In this document: in pieces, positions 1 through 10,877 of the stretch
Position numbering within the stretch: position 1 is the stretch's first letter
How the letters are laid out: every line of letters starts with the position of its first letter
From: Desertibaculum subflavum
GTDB lineage: Bacteria; Pseudomonadota; Alphaproteobacteria; Ferrovibrionales; Ferrovibrionaceae
Assembly (NCBI GenBank): GCA_003576705.1
Contig: QOZS01000026.1
Span: forward strand, 1-64,000
Direction: 5' to 3'
Length of the DNA stretch: 64,000 nt
Notes under the pieces: model-generated
Told to the model about the DNA's origin: nothing
The model's database searches: none
The model's input: the letters and a program-made list of their open reading frames with translations, nothing else
Position numbers and translations under genes: made by a program

Positions 1-1270
<1,270 letters not shown>

Positions 1271-1412
1271 GCGGTGGCAGGAACCTTTCAATCCCGCGCG
1301 GCTGCCGCGCGGCCTTCTTCTTCGTGGGTCAAGATGAGAGTAAGCCCCGAAAAGTCAAGGGCTTTTCGCGCATGCGAACAAGTCGTCGAGCGCATGGGCA
1401 AGCAAAAACTAA

Positions 1413-1440
1413 GATATAAGCCCTTGAAAATGGTTAACAA
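1413..1440 (-). promoter_or_regulatory. candidate sigma-70 promoter of the DEAD-box helicase
   Basis: On the minus strand a -35-like TTGTTA (1435-1440) and a -10-like TATATC (1413-1418) are separated by 16 nt, in a locally AT-rich stretch of an otherwise GC-rich region. Transcription from here would leave a 5' leader of about 140 nt before the helicase start, a length often seen for RNA helicase genes. Only the sequence match supports this. Confidence 0.35.
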
Positions 1441-1466
1441 TCAATCGCCGATACGCACCTTGGGGT

Positions 1467-2600
1467 TTATTGACCCGGGCGGCCGGGTTCCGGCTCGCCG
1501 GGCCGCACCGCGGCGATCACGCTGCCGATCAGCTGGGCCAGCGTGCGCTGGCGGCCGGTATCGATCCGGATCTCCGCGGTCATGCCGGCGCGCAGCGCGG
1601 GCTCGGCCGCCGGGTTCACCAGCTGCAGCTTGACCGGCACGCGCTGCACCACCTTCACCCAGTTGCCGGAGGCGTTCTGCGGCGGGAGCAAAGCGAATTC
1701 GGAGCCTGCGGCGGGGCTGATGCTCTCCACCACCGCCTCCCATTCGATATCGGGATAGGCGTCGACGACGATGCGGGCGGCCTGGCCGGCGCGCACCCAG
1801 GTGAGCTCGGTCTCCTTCAGATTGGCCTCGATCCACAGCCGCTCGCTGCCGATCACGCTGAAGACCGGCGTGGCGGCCTTGATGTATTCGCCGGGCTGAA
1901 CGCGGACATTGGCGGCGATGCCGGTGATCGGCGCCACCAGGGTGGTCTTCTCCAGATCGAACTGGGCGCGGTCGCGCCTGGCCCTGGCCTCGAGATAGTG
2001 AGCGTGCTTCTCGTATGGCAGGTCGGCCTGGCCGCCGAGCGCCGCCAACACCTTCTGCACCTTCTGCCGCGCCACATTGACCTTCTCGCGGGCGATGCTG
2101 GCATCGTGCTGGGCGTTCTCGAGACGAATCATGGCACTGACGCCGCGCTCCTGCAGGGCGCGCTGGCGCAACAGATTCTTCTCCGTGAAGCTCTGATGCG
2201 CCTCCGCCTCGCGCAGCTCGGTGATCGCCTCCTTGTGGGCGGCGCGCATGGTCTCCACCGCGTGGCGGGCGAGCTGCAGGTCGGCCTCGGCCTTGGCGAG
2301 GGCGAGCTGGTAGGGCTCGGGATCGAGGCGGATCAGCACCTGGCCGGCCTTGACCTCGGCATGGTCGCGCACGTTGAGCTCGATCACCCGTCCCGCCACA
2401 TCGGCGCTGACCTGGGCGATATCGGCCTTCACATAGGCGTTCTCGGTCGAAACGTGGCGTCCGCCATGCAGGTAGAAGGCGAGCCCAAGCACGATCGCCG
2501 CCGCGGGGATCACGACGAGCAAGAACGTTCGGACGATCAGGCGCCTCAATGCTTCATCGCGGCCTGGCCCGGAATCCGGGCCGCATCCTCCCTGCGACAC
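1467..2600 (-). CDS. HlyD-family periplasmic adaptor of an efflux pump (EmrA-like)
   Basis: Membrane fusion protein that would link the inner-membrane DHA2 transporter encoded divergently at 2655 to an outer-membrane channel. One N-terminal membrane segment (about residues 26-44) is followed by a biotinyl-lipoyl-like segment (VSADVAGRVIELNVRDHAEVKAGQVL), a long helical hairpin rich in Ala/Arg/Glu (about 90-210), and a beta-barrel part with the typical APITGIAANVRVQPGEYI motif. Length (377 aa) fits EmrA. The start is uncertain: the first in-frame codon is a GTG at 2600 without a clear ribosome binding site, and there is no ATG before the membrane segment. No outer-membrane TolC gene is in the window. 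Confidence 0.88.
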   Translation of the reverse strand: MSQGGCGPDSGPGRDEALRRLIVRTFLLVVIPAAAIVLGLAFYLHGGRHVSTENAYVKADIAQVSADVAGRVIELNVRDHAEVKAGQVLIRLDPEPYQLALAKAEADLQLARHAVETMRAAHKEAITELREAEAHQSFTEKNLLRQRALQERGVSAMIRLENAQHDASIAREKVNVARQKVQKVLAALGGQADLPYEKHAHYLEARARRDRAQFDLEKTTLVAPITGIAANVRVQPGEYIKAATPVFSVIGSERLWIEANLKETELTWVRAGQAARIVVDAYPDIEWEAVVESISPAAGSEFALLPPQNASGNWVKVVQRVPVKLQLVNPAAEPALRAGMTAEIRIDTGRQRTLAQLIGSVIAAVRPGEPEPGRPGQ

Positions 2601-2654
2601 GCGTATGGTGCGATCTTACAAATGATCGACCGCTAAGCGATACTCCATCCTGTC

Positions 2655-4196
2655 ATGACCGACGCCGCAGCCTTGCATGGGGAGGGGACCGACGAAAGGC
2701 GGGAGGCGACCGGCTTCCGCCTCTACCTGCTGCTGTTCTTCGTCGTGCTGTCGGCGACGCTCTATGCCACCACGCTGCTGGTGGCGAGCGTGCTGCTGCC
2801 GCAGATGCAGGGCACCATGTCGGCGACCCAGGACGAGATCTCCTGGGCCATGACCTTCAATATCCTGGCGACCGCGGTGGCGACGCCGACGACCGGCTGG
2901 CTCGCCGGCAATTTCGGCAACCGGCGGGTCATGGCCTTCAGCGTCGCCGGCTTCACCGCCGCGACCTTGATGTGCGGCCTGGCCGACAGCCTGGAAGCGC
3001 TCATCTTCTGGCGGGTGGTACAGGGCGCGGTCGGCGCGCCGGTGATCCCGCTGTCGCAGACCGTGCTGCTCGGCACGTTTCCGAAGCGGCTGCACGGCAC
3101 GGTCACCTCGATCTTCGGCATGGGGGTCGTCATCGGGCCGGTGATCGGGCCGGCGCTCGGCGGCTATCTGAGCGAGGTCTATAGCTGGCGCGCCGCCTTC
3201 TTCATGATCGTGCCGGTCGGCGTGATCGCGCTGGTCGGCCTGGTCGCCATCCTGCCGCGCGACCATCCGAGCGGCCGCGCCCGGCTCGACTGGACCGGCT
3301 TCCTCACGCTGTCCGCCGCCATCACCTGCCTGCAGTTGATGATGAGCCGCGGCCAGCGGCTCGACTGGTTCGAGAGCCCGGAGATCTGGCTGGAGGCCTG
3401 CGGCGCCGTGCTCGCCTTCTATCTGTTCCTCGCGCACAGCCTGACCGCGGACAAGCCGTTCCTGAACCTGAAGCTGCTGCTCGACCGCAACTATGCAATC
3501 GGGCTCGGCCTGGTCACGCTCTACGGGATGCTGAACTTCACGCCGGTCGTGCTGCTGCCGCCGCTCTTGCAGACTCATGCCGGCTATCCCGACAGTATCA
3601 TCGGCGAGATCCTGGCCGCCCGCGGTACCGGCGCCGTGGCCGGCTTCTTCCTCGCCATGTTCATCGGCCGCTTCGACCCGCGCTTCGGCCTGATCGTGGG
3701 CTTCGCCATCCAGACCTATGCCGGCTATCTGCTCACCGTCGTCGATCTCAACATGACGATGGGGGAACTCGCGCTCTCCAACGCGCTGCAGGGGCTCGCC
3801 ACCGGGCTGATCTGGGTGCCGCTCACCATCCTCGCCTTCTCGACGCTGGATCCGCGGCATCTGGCCGAGACCTCGGCGGTGTTCCACCTGCTGCGCAATC
3901 TGGGATCGAGCGTGTTCATCTCGATCTGCGTCGCCGAGATCGTGCGCGCGACCGGCGCCAATTACGCGCGCCTGATCGAACTGATCAATCCGTACAACCC
4001 GGCCCTGTCGCTGCCCTGGGTCGTCGGCGCCTGGGACGTGGAAACCACGACGGGCCTGGCCAAGCTGTCGAAGGAGATCAACCGCCAGGCGGCGATGATC
4101 GGCTATCTCAACGCCTTCGGCATGATCACCGCCGCCAGCGCGCTGGCGATCCCGCTGATCCTGCTGGCGCGGACGAAGCGGCGCATGCCAGCTTGA
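2655..4196 (+). CDS. DHA2-family MFS multidrug efflux transporter (EmrB/QacA-like)
   Basis: Proton-driven drug exporter of the inner membrane. The 513 aa protein is hydrophobic throughout and fits the 14-helix DHA2 family. It has the motif-A-like stretch GWLAGNFGNRRVMAFS after the second helix and the motif-C-like GPVIGPALGGYLSE in helix 5. It is divergent from the HlyD adaptor gene with only 54 bp between the starts. That gap contains a short inverted repeat (CGATC, 8 nt, GATCG at 2611-2628) that could be an operator, although no regulator gene is adjacent. Substrate is unknown. The pairing with an EmrA-like adaptor makes a tripartite EmrAB-type pump likely. Confidence 0.9.
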   Translation: MTDAAALHGEGTDERREATGFRLYLLLFFVVLSATLYATTLLVASVLLPQMQGTMSATQDEISWAMTFNILATAVATPTTGWLAGNFGNRRVMAFSVAGFTAATLMCGLADSLEALIFWRVVQGAVGAPVIPLSQTVLLGTFPKRLHGTVTSIFGMGVVIGPVIGPALGGYLSEVYSWRAAFFMIVPVGVIALVGLVAILPRDHPSGRARLDWTGFLTLSAAITCLQLMMSRGQRLDWFESPEIWLEACGAVLAFYLFLAHSLTADKPFLNLKLLLDRNYAIGLGLVTLYGMLNFTPVVLLPPLLQTHAGYPDSIIGEILAARGTGAVAGFFLAMFIGRFDPRFGLIVGFAIQTYAGYLLTVVDLNMTMGELALSNALQGLATGLIWVPLTILAFSTLDPRHLAETSAVFHLLRNLGSSVFISICVAEIVRATGANYARLIELINPYNPALSLPWVVGAWDVETTTGLAKLSKEINRQAAMIGYLNAFGMITAASALAIPLILLARTKRRMPA

Positions 4197-4266
4197 CAGT
4201 GGAAAGGTTTCTATGCGCGCCGTCGCTTCATGTAATGTGCGCGTTGGCATAATCGCGGGTACTGCG

Positions 4267-4599
4267 ATGACTGGCACCCACGGCTATCAGCTCTATTTCA
4301 CCGATCATGGCGCGCGCCTGGTCGGCCACCAGAGGTTCAGAGCTGAATCCGATCTGCAGGCTCTGAGACTGGCGGGCGCCGTGTTCCATGCTTGCCACGA
4401 CGAATGCGAGGCGGCGGAACTCTGGCGGAACGGGGAGCGTGTGGTCCGCCTCAATGGGGTGGATGGCGACCGTCCCTTCTGGGTCACCGGCTCCGCCGCC
4501 GATGTCGCGGCGGAAGTGGAGGAGGGGCTGGCCAACTCCCGCTGGTCGATCGCGCGTAGTCGTCGCCTGCTGGCAACTCTGGCCAAGCGGTCCGGTTGA
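4267..4599 (+). CDS. small conserved-type hypothetical protein
   Basis: A 110 aa soluble protein of unknown function. It begins MTGTHGYQLYFTDHGARLVG and carries a pattern of short beta and alpha segments, including an ELWRNGERVVRL stretch. Small proteins of this look (YQLYF followed by an ELW-x-G-x-R-V segment) occur in alphaproteobacteria as unnamed orphans. The in-frame ATG at 4213 would add 18 residues that do not look like part of the domain, so 4267 is preferred. It stands alone between the efflux transporter and the sensor kinase. Confidence 0.6.
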   Translation: MTGTHGYQLYFTDHGARLVGHQRFRAESDLQALRLAGAVFHACHDECEAAELWRNGERVVRLNGVDGDRPFWVTGSAADVAAEVEEGLANSRWSIARSRRLLATLAKRSG

Positions 4600-4843
4600 G
4601 GCACTTTTATCCGGGTTATCGGTGCGCGCAGGCGCCGCAGCCCCTTTGAAGCCGTAGCGTGAGGGGCGAGCCTCTCGGGGACGAATCTGCCATTGGAATC
4701 AAAGTGAAGCCAATCAGCTGAATTCTGCGTTTATCGTTAGACAGGCGCCAGGGCGAGAAAGGTGCCGGCACGCGGGGTTCGTCCGATAGGCACAGCGGTC
4801 GACTGGTGAGCGGCCTCCGGCTTCTTCGGGAGAATACATTGAG

Positions 4844-7800
4844 ATGGACGACATGGCGCATCCGCCGGTGGCGATCGTGGGCATCGGAGCTTCGGCCGGC
4901 GGTCTGGAAGCGCTAGAGGCGTTGTTTCGCAATCTGCCGCCGGATACGGGTCTCGGCTTCGTGATCGTCACGCATCTGGCGCGCGGGCATGTCAGCGCCC
5001 TGCCGGAGATCATCGCTCGCTTCACCCCAATGCACGTGCAATCGGCGGAGGACGGCGTTCTCGCTGCCGCCGACCAGGTCTATGTCTGTCCTGCCGATCA
5101 CATACTGACCATCGCGAGCGGCCGGCTCGAGTTGCACCCGCGCAGCGCCGAAGTGCAACGCAAGCCGGTCGACGTGTTCCTGGCGTCGCTGGCGCAATCG
5201 CAGGGCGAGTATGCGATCGGCATCCTGCTGTCGGGAAGCGGCACCGATGGCACGCTCGGCCTGAAGGCCATCAAGGAGCGCGGCGGCATCACGGTCGTGC
5301 AGGGCAGCGACGGCAGCGCGCCGCAGCACAGCGGCATGCCCACCACGGCCATCGCAAGCGGGGTCGTGGACCTGGTGCTGCCGGTCGAGCAGATCGGCGC
5401 ACAGCTGGCCACCATCGCAAAGGCGTTGATGGCAGAGCCGGCGGAACCCTCGCCGCCGGTCGGGCAGTTGCGGCAGGAAATCTGTGAGCTGCTGCTGAAT
5501 CAGGTTGGCCACGATTTCAGCGGGTACAAGCAGCTGACCTTCATGCGCCGCGTGCGCCGGCGGATGCAGATGCTGCAAATTGCAAGTCCGCCGGAGTACG
5601 TGCAGCGGCTGCGCAGCGATGCCGACGAGGTCAAGCTGCTGTTCCGCGATCTGCTGATCGGGGTGACGAACTTTTTCCGCGACCCTTCGGCATTCCAGGC
5701 ACTGGCGGAGACGGTCGTGCCCAAGCTGTTCGAGGGCAAGGGCGCCGATGACATGGTGCGCGTCTGGGTGCCGGGCTGCGCAAGCGGCGAGGAAGTGTAT
5801 TCGATCGCCATCCTGCTGCGCGAGCACATGGACAAGCTGCGGAATACGCCCAAGGTGCAGATCTTCGCGACCGATATCGACGATGCGGCGTTGAATGTCG
5901 CGCGTGCCGGCCGCTATCCGGCGCCGCTGATGGACGGCGTATCACCCGAGCGGCGGAACCGGTTCTTCACCGGCGACGACGTCACCTACGCCGTGACCAA
6001 GGAGATCCGCGATCTCTGTATGTTCTCGTCGCACAGCGTGCTGCGCGACCCGCCGTTTTCGCGCATCGACCTGATTTCCTGCCGCAACCTGCTGATCTAT
6101 TTCGGCACCGACTTCCAGGCGAGGGTCATGCCGATCTTCCACTTCGCGCTGCGCCCCAGCCGCTTTCTCTTTCTCGGTACATCCGAGAATGTGAGCCAGG
6201 GCACCGAGCTGTTCGAGCCGCTCGAGAAGCGGTACCGCATTTTCCGCCGCCGCGACAACGTCTACGCGCCGCTGCACTTTTCGCGCTTTGCCACGCCACC
6301 GCGGATCGTCGCGGGCGCCGAACCGAGGCCCGAATCCTTGGCCATGGTGGCCACGGTTCGCCGAGACGTGGACGCGCGCATCATGGACCGCTTCGCGCCA
6401 GCCCATGTGGTGGTGAACAGGGACGGGGACATCCTTCATTATTCGGGCCGCACCGGGAGATATCTCGAGCCGGCGGCCGGTCAGCCCAACCGCCAGCTGA
6501 TGGCGATGGCGCGCAGGGGCCTCCGGCTCGATATCCGCGCCGCGCTGCGCGATGCGATTGAGAGCCGTCGCGTGGTGGAACGCAGCAACATCGCGGTCGA
6601 GAGCGACGATCGCGTGCAGAACGTGCACCTGACCATCGAGCCGTTCGGCGATAATCCAAACGACCCTCTGTTTCTGGTGGTATTCGAAGATATGGGCCCG
6701 CCCAAGCCGGCGGAGCATGCGCATCCCCATTTCGATCCTTCTCAGGACACGCAGCAGGGCGCGATGGAGCGGCTGGAAGCCGAATTGCGCGACACCCGCG
6801 AGCGCCTGCAGGGAACCGTGGAGGAATACGAAACCTCGGTCGAGGAACTGAAGTCCTCTAACGAGGAACTGCAATCCATCAACGAGGAGCTGCAATCGAC
6901 CAACGAGGAACTGGAGACCTCCAAGGAGGAACTGCAATCGGTCAACGAAGAGCTGCAGACCGTCAACCTGGAGCTGAATGCCAAGATCGAAGAGCTGGAT
7001 CGCGCTCATGCCGATCTGCGGAACGTCTTCGACAGTACCGGCATCGCCATTGTGTTCCTCGACCCGAAGCTGGTGATTCGGAGCTTCACGCCGGCGGCGA
7101 CGTCGATCTTCAAGCTGATCCCGTCGGATCGCGGCCGGCCGCTCACGGATATCGTCAGCCATGTCGGCAATGTCGAGGAATTGCGGGCCGAGATCGAGGC
7201 GGTCTTTGCGAGCGGCCAACCGGTTCAACGCCGGGTGAAGCGCGCCGACGGGAGCGCCCATTATCTCATGCGCGTGGTGCCCTACATGGCCCGAAGCGAT
7301 GCGATCGACGGCGTATTGGTGACCTTCGTCGATGTCACCAGCCTGATCGAGGCGGAAGAGCACCAGAAGACCTTGGTTGGCGAGTTGAACCACCGCGTGC
7401 GCAATATGCTGACGATCGTCGGCGCTATCGCGAAACAGACCTTGGCGTACAGCAAGTCGAACGCCGAGTTCACCGAGGCCTTTCTTGGCCGACTGAATTC
7501 GATGGCGCGCTCCTACACGCTGGTGTCACGGGAGAACTGGCTCAGCGTATCCATGCGCGAGATCTTCACTGACAAGCTGCAGGATTATGACGATCGCGTC
7601 GAACTGAAGGGACCCGACGTGGCCTGCCGCCCCAGCGCCGCGCTGGCGCTCGGTCTGGTTATCCACGAGCTGACGACCAACGCACAAAAATATGGGGCCC
7701 TGGCGAACGAAAAGGGGCGGCTGAACGTTGCATGGGATTACGACCATGCCGGGGACTGGCTTTTGGTGGAATGGCGCGAAATCGATGGGCCGCCGGTACC

Positions 7801-7969
7801 GGAGCAGCGCCAAGCTGGTTTCGGGACGCGCTTGATCGACCGGGAATTGGAATCCGCGCTGGGTGCGTCCCTGGAGAAGGACTTCCGGCCGGAAGGGTTG
7901 GTCGTCACCTTCCGCATCCCGATGCAGGAGGACAATTTCGTCATAGATCGCAAAGCAGCGGCGCAATGA
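4844..7969 (+). CDS. CheB-CheR-PAS-HWE histidine kinase fusion protein
   Basis: A 1041 aa cytoplasmic signalling protein. Residues 1-190 form a CheB methylesterase domain with the Ser17 (GIGASAGG), His44 (THLARGH) and Asp135 (GSGTDGT) triad but no receiver domain. Residues about 205-470 are a CheR methyltransferase with a SAM motif [12 protein letters not shown] strong coiled coil of repeated NEELQS heptads spans about 660-720. A PAS domain covers about 722-840, and an HWE-type kinase 843-1036 with phospho-acceptor His850 (ELNHRVRN), N box ([11 protein letters not shown]), WRE and GFGTRL. It reads into the downstream receiver gene through an ATGA overlap. Such fusions probably couple methylation chemistry to phosphorelay. 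No transmembrane segment and no MCP partner gene are present here. Confidence 0.93.
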   Translation: MDDMAHPPVAIVGIGASAGGLEALEALFRNLPPDTGLGFVIVTHLARGHVSALPEIIARFTPMHVQSAEDGVLAAADQVYVCPADHILTIASGRLELHPRSAEVQRKPVDVFLASLAQSQGEYAIGILLSGSGTDGTLGLKAIKERGGITVVQGSDGSAPQHSGMPTTAIASGVVDLVLPVEQIGAQLATIAKALMAEPAEPSPPVGQLRQEICELLLNQVGHDFSGYKQLTFMRRVRRRMQMLQIASPPEYVQRLRSDADEVKLLFRDLLIGVTNFFRDPSAFQALAETVVPKLFEGKGADDMVRVWVPGCASGEEVYSIAILLREHMDKLRNTPKVQIFATDIDDAALNVARAGRYPAPLMDGVSPERRNRFFTGDDVTYAVTKEIRDLCMFSSHSVLRDPPFSRIDLISCRNLLIYFGTDFQARVMPIFHFALRPSRFLFLGTSENVSQGTELFEPLEKRYRIFRRRDNVYAPLHFSRFATPPRIVAGAEPRPESLAMVATVRRDVDARIMDRFAPAHVVVNRDGDILHYSGRTGRYLEPAAGQPNRQLMAMARRGLRLDIRAALRDAIESRRVVERSNIAVESDDRVQNVHLTIEPFGDNPNDPLFLVVFEDMGPPKPAEHAHPHFDPSQDTQQGAMERLEAELRDTRERLQGTVEEYETSVEELKSSNEELQSINEELQSTNEELETSKEELQSVNEELQTVNLELNAKIEELDRAHADLRNVFDSTGIAIVFLDPKLVIRSFTPAATSIFKLIPSDRGRPLTDIVSHVGNVEELRAEIEAVFASGQPVQRRVKRADGSAHYLMRVVPYMARSDAIDGVLVTFVDVTSLIEAEEHQKTLVGELNHRVRNMLTIVGAIAKQTLAYSKSNAEFTEAFLGRLNSMARSYTLVSRENWLSVSMREIFTDKLQDYDDRVELKGPDVACRPSAALALGLVIHELTTNAQKYGALANEKGRLNVAWDYDHAGDWLLVEWREIDGPPVPEQRQAGFGTRLIDRELESALGASLEKDFRPEGLVVTFRIPMQEDNFVIDRKAAAQ

Positions 7970-8346
7970 AGGATCCTGGCGCCATGCAGATTCTGCTGGT
8001 CGAGGACGAGGCCATCATTGCCATGGATATCGAAATGATCCTTGAAAGCGCCGGCTATGGGCTGATCATTACAACGAACACCGTCGCTGCCGCGCTGCGA
8101 AAGATCGGAGAACAGGGGTTCGACGCTGCGCTGCTGGACCTGAATCTTGGAAGCGAAACGACGATTGCCGTCGCGGATGAACTCGTACGGCGCGAGATTC
8201 CGTTCCTGCTGGTTACGGGACGCGACGCGCCGTCTCTTCCCGAGCAACTGCGCAGCCGCCCGATCGTGCGGAAGCCCTACGGCCCGGGCGAAATTCTACG
8301 GACTCTCGGTACCGCCCTTCAGGGAGCGGGCATGGAGCTCAATTAG
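7966..8346 (+). CDS. single-domain response regulator (receiver only)
   Basis: A 126 aa stand-alone receiver domain. The acidic pocket Glu13/Asp14, phospho-acceptor Asp58 (LLDLNLG), Thr84 and Lys103 (RKPYG) are all present, so it should be phosphorylatable. There is no output domain. The ATG at 7966 overlaps the stop of the CheB-CheR kinase gene (ATGA), giving translational coupling. A second ATG at 7984 (MQILLVEDE) is the other possible start. Receivers of this type (VEDEAIIAMDIEMILE) are commonly the partners of HWE kinases, so the kinase just upstream is the obvious phosphodonor. Its target is unknown. Confidence 0.9.
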   Translation: MKDPGAMQILLVEDEAIIAMDIEMILESAGYGLIITTNTVAAALRKIGEQGFDAALLDLNLGSETTIAVADELVRREIPFLLVTGRDAPSLPEQLRSRPIVRKPYGPGEILRTLGTALQGAGMELN

Positions 8347-8400
8347 TTCCGCCTGCGCCCCGACGATCCCGCATGACCAAGTATCCGCCGCGGCGAGTTG

Positions 8401-8919
8401 CTAGGAGGCGCGCGTCTCTTCGGCTTCCGAGGCATAGAGGCCGGCCAGGATGCGCGTGACCGGCCCGCCGTCTATTGCGGCGAGCGGCAAGGCGAGTTTG
8501 TCCATCTGCAGATGGTCGCGCGCCGCCGGACTGATCCGCGCCACCGCCTCCGGAGAGCGGGCTTCGGTCACGCGGCGATATTCCTGCAGCGGCTTCGGGC
8601 CGATCAGATCGACGCATTGGCTGACCAGGCGGCCGGTCAGGTCGAAGCCGAAATGCGCCGCGACGACGGTACCGTAGACACGGTAGCGGAAGTCGCGCCC
8701 GCCATCGACGACGTCGAGCAGCAGGACGTTGCCGAGCCATGGCTTCAGGATGGCGGCGTGGACCTCGTCGCAGCGCGGCGTCGTGCGCTCGCCGCGCAGC
8801 ATGTTCCAAAACCGCCAGAGGTCCCGTAGCTTCGGGTGCAGGCCGGGGTCGTCCGGCGAGCCGATCACGGCCGGTTCGCGCAGCCGTGCCGGCGGTGGCG
8901 CTTCGATCTGTATGGTCAC
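8401..8919 (-). CDS. PAS domain protein (PAS_5-like)
   Basis: A 172 aa protein with the features of the alphaproteobacterial PAS_5 family: an N-terminal LWRFWNMLRGERTTP segment followed by a PAS fold (NVLLLDVVDGGRDFRYRVYGT). The family is predicted to sense or bind small ligands, with no attached output domain. The GTG at 8919 is preferred as the start because GGGGAACG lies 8 nt upstream. The longer reading from 9102 would run into the divergent hydrolase gene. It is convergent with the receiver gene, so a link to the sensor kinase is possible but not shown. Confidence 0.78.
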   Translation of the reverse strand: MTIQIEAPPPARLREPAVIGSPDDPGLHPKLRDLWRFWNMLRGERTTPRCDEVHAAILKPWLGNVLLLDVVDGGRDFRYRVYGTVVAAHFGFDLTGRLVSQCVDLIGPKPLQEYRRVTEARSPEAVARISPAARDHLQMDKLALPLAAIDGGPVTRILAGLYASEAEETRAS

Positions 8920-8996
8920 GCCGTCGTTCCCCGTGGTGCCAAAGCAATCGCGTTCAAGAGAATGCACCGATTCTACAGAGGATTGCCTAATCACAA

Positions 8997-9698
8997 ATGA
9001 ACCGTCAGCCCTTGATTCTGGTCCCCGGCCTGCTGTGCTCGGAAGACCTGTGGCGTGATCAAATCGCCGGCCTCGCCGATATCGCCGAGCCGATGGCAAC
9101 AATGGAGCATGCGGCGCATGACTCCATTCCGGCGATCGCGCGCGCGGTCCTGGAAAAGGCGCCGTCCCGCTTCGCGCTCGCCGGCCTGTCGATGGGCGGC
9201 TACATCGCCTTCGAGATCCTGCGCCAGGCGCAGGATCGGGTGATCCGCGCCGCCCTGCTCGACACCTCCGCGCGGCCCGACACGCCGGAACAGGTCAAGT
9301 TCCGCCAGGACATGCTGGCGCTGGCCAAGGTGGGCAAGTTCAAGGGCGTCACCTCGCGCCTGCTGCCGCAATTCGTGCATCCCGACCGCGCCAACGATAC
9401 CGAGCTGCTGAGCCGCCTCGAAGCCGGGGCCCGGAAGATCGGGTCGGACGGGTTCCTGCGCCAGCAGACCGCCATCATGGCGCGGGTGGACAGCCGGCCG
9501 GGCCTTGCCGATATCCGCGTGCCGACCCTGGTGCTGGTCGGCCGGCAGGATGCGCGCACGCCGCCGCCGCTGGCCGAAGAGATCGCCGCCGGAATCACCG
9601 GATCCAGGCTGGTCTATATCGAGGAGAGCGGCCACCTGCCGACGATGGAGCAGCCGGAAGCCACCAACCGCGCGCTGCGGGACTGGCTCGCCGCATGA
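8997..9698 (+). CDS. alpha/beta hydrolase
   Basis: A 233 aa cytoplasmic alpha/beta-fold hydrolase. The nucleophile is Ser65 in GLSMGG, the acid Asp185 (GRQDARTP) and the base His213 (ESGHLPTMEQPE), so the triad is complete. An oxyanion-hole-like PGLLCS lies at residues 10-15. The stop overlaps the ATG of the FAD monooxygenase (ATGA at 9695-9698), so the two are made together. That suggests hydrolysis of an ester or lactone before or after an aromatic hydroxylation step. Substrate cannot be told from sequence. Confidence 0.87.
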   Translation: MNRQPLILVPGLLCSEDLWRDQIAGLADIAEPMATMEHAAHDSIPAIARAVLEKAPSRFALAGLSMGGYIAFEILRQAQDRVIRAALLDTSARPDTPEQVKFRQDMLALAKVGKFKGVTSRLLPQFVHPDRANDTELLSRLEAGARKIGSDGFLRQQTAIMARVDSRPGLADIRVPTLVLVGRQDARTPPPLAEEIAAGITGSRLVYIEESGHLPTMEQPEATNRALRDWLAA

Positions 9699-10876
9699 CC
9701 GACGGCCGGGTCGCCGTCATCGGCGGCGGCATCGGCGGGCTTGCCGCTGCGCTGTCGTTGCGCGCCGCCGGCTTCGACGTTCGGGTCTACGAGCAGGCGG
9801 GGGCATTGTCGGAGGTCGGCGCCGGCATCCAGATCGCGCCCAACGCTTCACGCATCCTGCATCGCCTGGGCCTCGCGCCGGCGCTGGACCGGCGCGGCGT
9901 GCGTCCCGTGGCGGTGCACCAGCGGCGCTGGGATGATGGCCGCACCCTGCAGCGGGCGCCGCTCGGCGCCGAGCTCGAAGCCGCCTACGGGGCGCCGTAC
10001 TACCACTTCCACCGCGCCGACCTTCTGGCGGCGCTGGCCGGCGCCTTGCCGGCCGGCACCGTGCAGACGGCGCAACGGCTGATCGGGCTGGATGATCGAG
10101 GCGACGGCGTGACGCTCCGCTTCGCCGATGGCGGCGCGGCCGAGGCGGAGATCGCGATCGGCGCCGACGGCATCCATTCCGAGGTCCGCAAGCTTCTGTT
10201 CGGGCCGGAGGCGCCACGCTTCACCGGCTGCATCGCCTATCGCGGGCTGGTTCCCGTCGAACGGCTTCGTCATCTCGATCTGGAGCTTGCGTCCAACAAC
10301 TGGATGGGGCCGGGCCGTCACTTCGTGCACTACTTCGTCGCCGGCGCGACGCTGGTCAATTTCGTGGCGGTGATCGAGCAGGACAGCTGGACCCGCGAGA
10401 GCTGGACCGATCCGGGCGAGGTGGCCGACGCGCTGGCCGCTTTCGAAGGCTGGCATCCGCAGGTGCGCGCGATCATCGGCGCCGTCGATCAGACCTTCAA
10501 ATGGGCCTTGTTCGACCGCGTCGCGCTGCCGCAATGGTCGGCCGGGCGGGTGACGCTGCTCGGCGATGCGGCGCATGCCATGCTGCCGTTCATGGCGCAG
10601 GGCGCCGGCCAGTCGATCGAGGACGGCGCCGCGCTGGCGGCGTGCCTTGTGCAGGAAGGCCCCGGCCCGGCTGCGTTGCGGCGCTATGAGACGCTTCGCC
10701 GGCCGCGGGCGACACGGCTGCAGGATCTCTCACGCGCCAACAAGACCCGCTTTCACCTGCCCGACGGACCGGAGCAGCAGGCCCGCGACGCGGCGATGGC
10801 CAATACGGGCGATCGCCAGATCGCCGCGATGGCCTGGCTGTACGCACATGACCCATCGGCGATCGAGCCGATTTGA
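9695..10876 (+). CDS. FAD-dependent aromatic monooxygenase (salicylate hydroxylase-like)
   Basis: A 393 aa group A flavin monooxygenase that uses NAD(P)H and O2 to hydroxylate aromatic or related substrates. It shows the FAD-binding GGGIGGLAAALSLR near the N terminus, the middle GADGIHSEVR (DG motif) and the second FAD motif LLGDAAHAMLPFMAQGAGQSIEDG. This set is typical of salicylate and 6-hydroxynicotinate monooxygenases. It is translationally coupled to the upstream alpha/beta hydrolase and convergent, with a 1-nt gap, to the methyltransferase at 10878. The precise substrate is open. Confidence 0.9.
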   Translation: MTDGRVAVIGGGIGGLAAALSLRAAGFDVRVYEQAGALSEVGAGIQIAPNASRILHRLGLAPALDRRGVRPVAVHQRRWDDGRTLQRAPLGAELEAAYGAPYYHFHRADLLAALAGALPAGTVQTAQRLIGLDDRGDGVTLRFADGGAAEAEIAIGADGIHSEVRKLLFGPEAPRFTGCIAYRGLVPVERLRHLDLELASNNWMGPGRHFVHYFVAGATLVNFVAVIEQDSWTRESWTDPGEVADALAAFEGWHPQVRAIIGAVDQTFKWALFDRVALPQWSAGRVTLLGDAAHAMLPFMAQGAGQSIEDGAALAACLVQEGPGPAALRRYETLRRPRATRLQDLSRANKTRFHLPDGPEQQARDAAMANTGDRQIAAMAWLYAHDPSAIEPI

Positions 10877-10877
10877 A

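Noticed and set aside
2616-4277. 553-residue minus-strand frame opposite the MFS transporter
   Set aside because: Shadow of the transporter gene: composition dominated by Gln/Arg/Asp/His with no hydrophobic core or motif.
6830-7005. Regular roughly 21-nt repeats as a possible CRISPR or VNTR
   Set aside because: They encode coiled-coil heptads in frame within the kinase. There are no spacers and the third positions vary.
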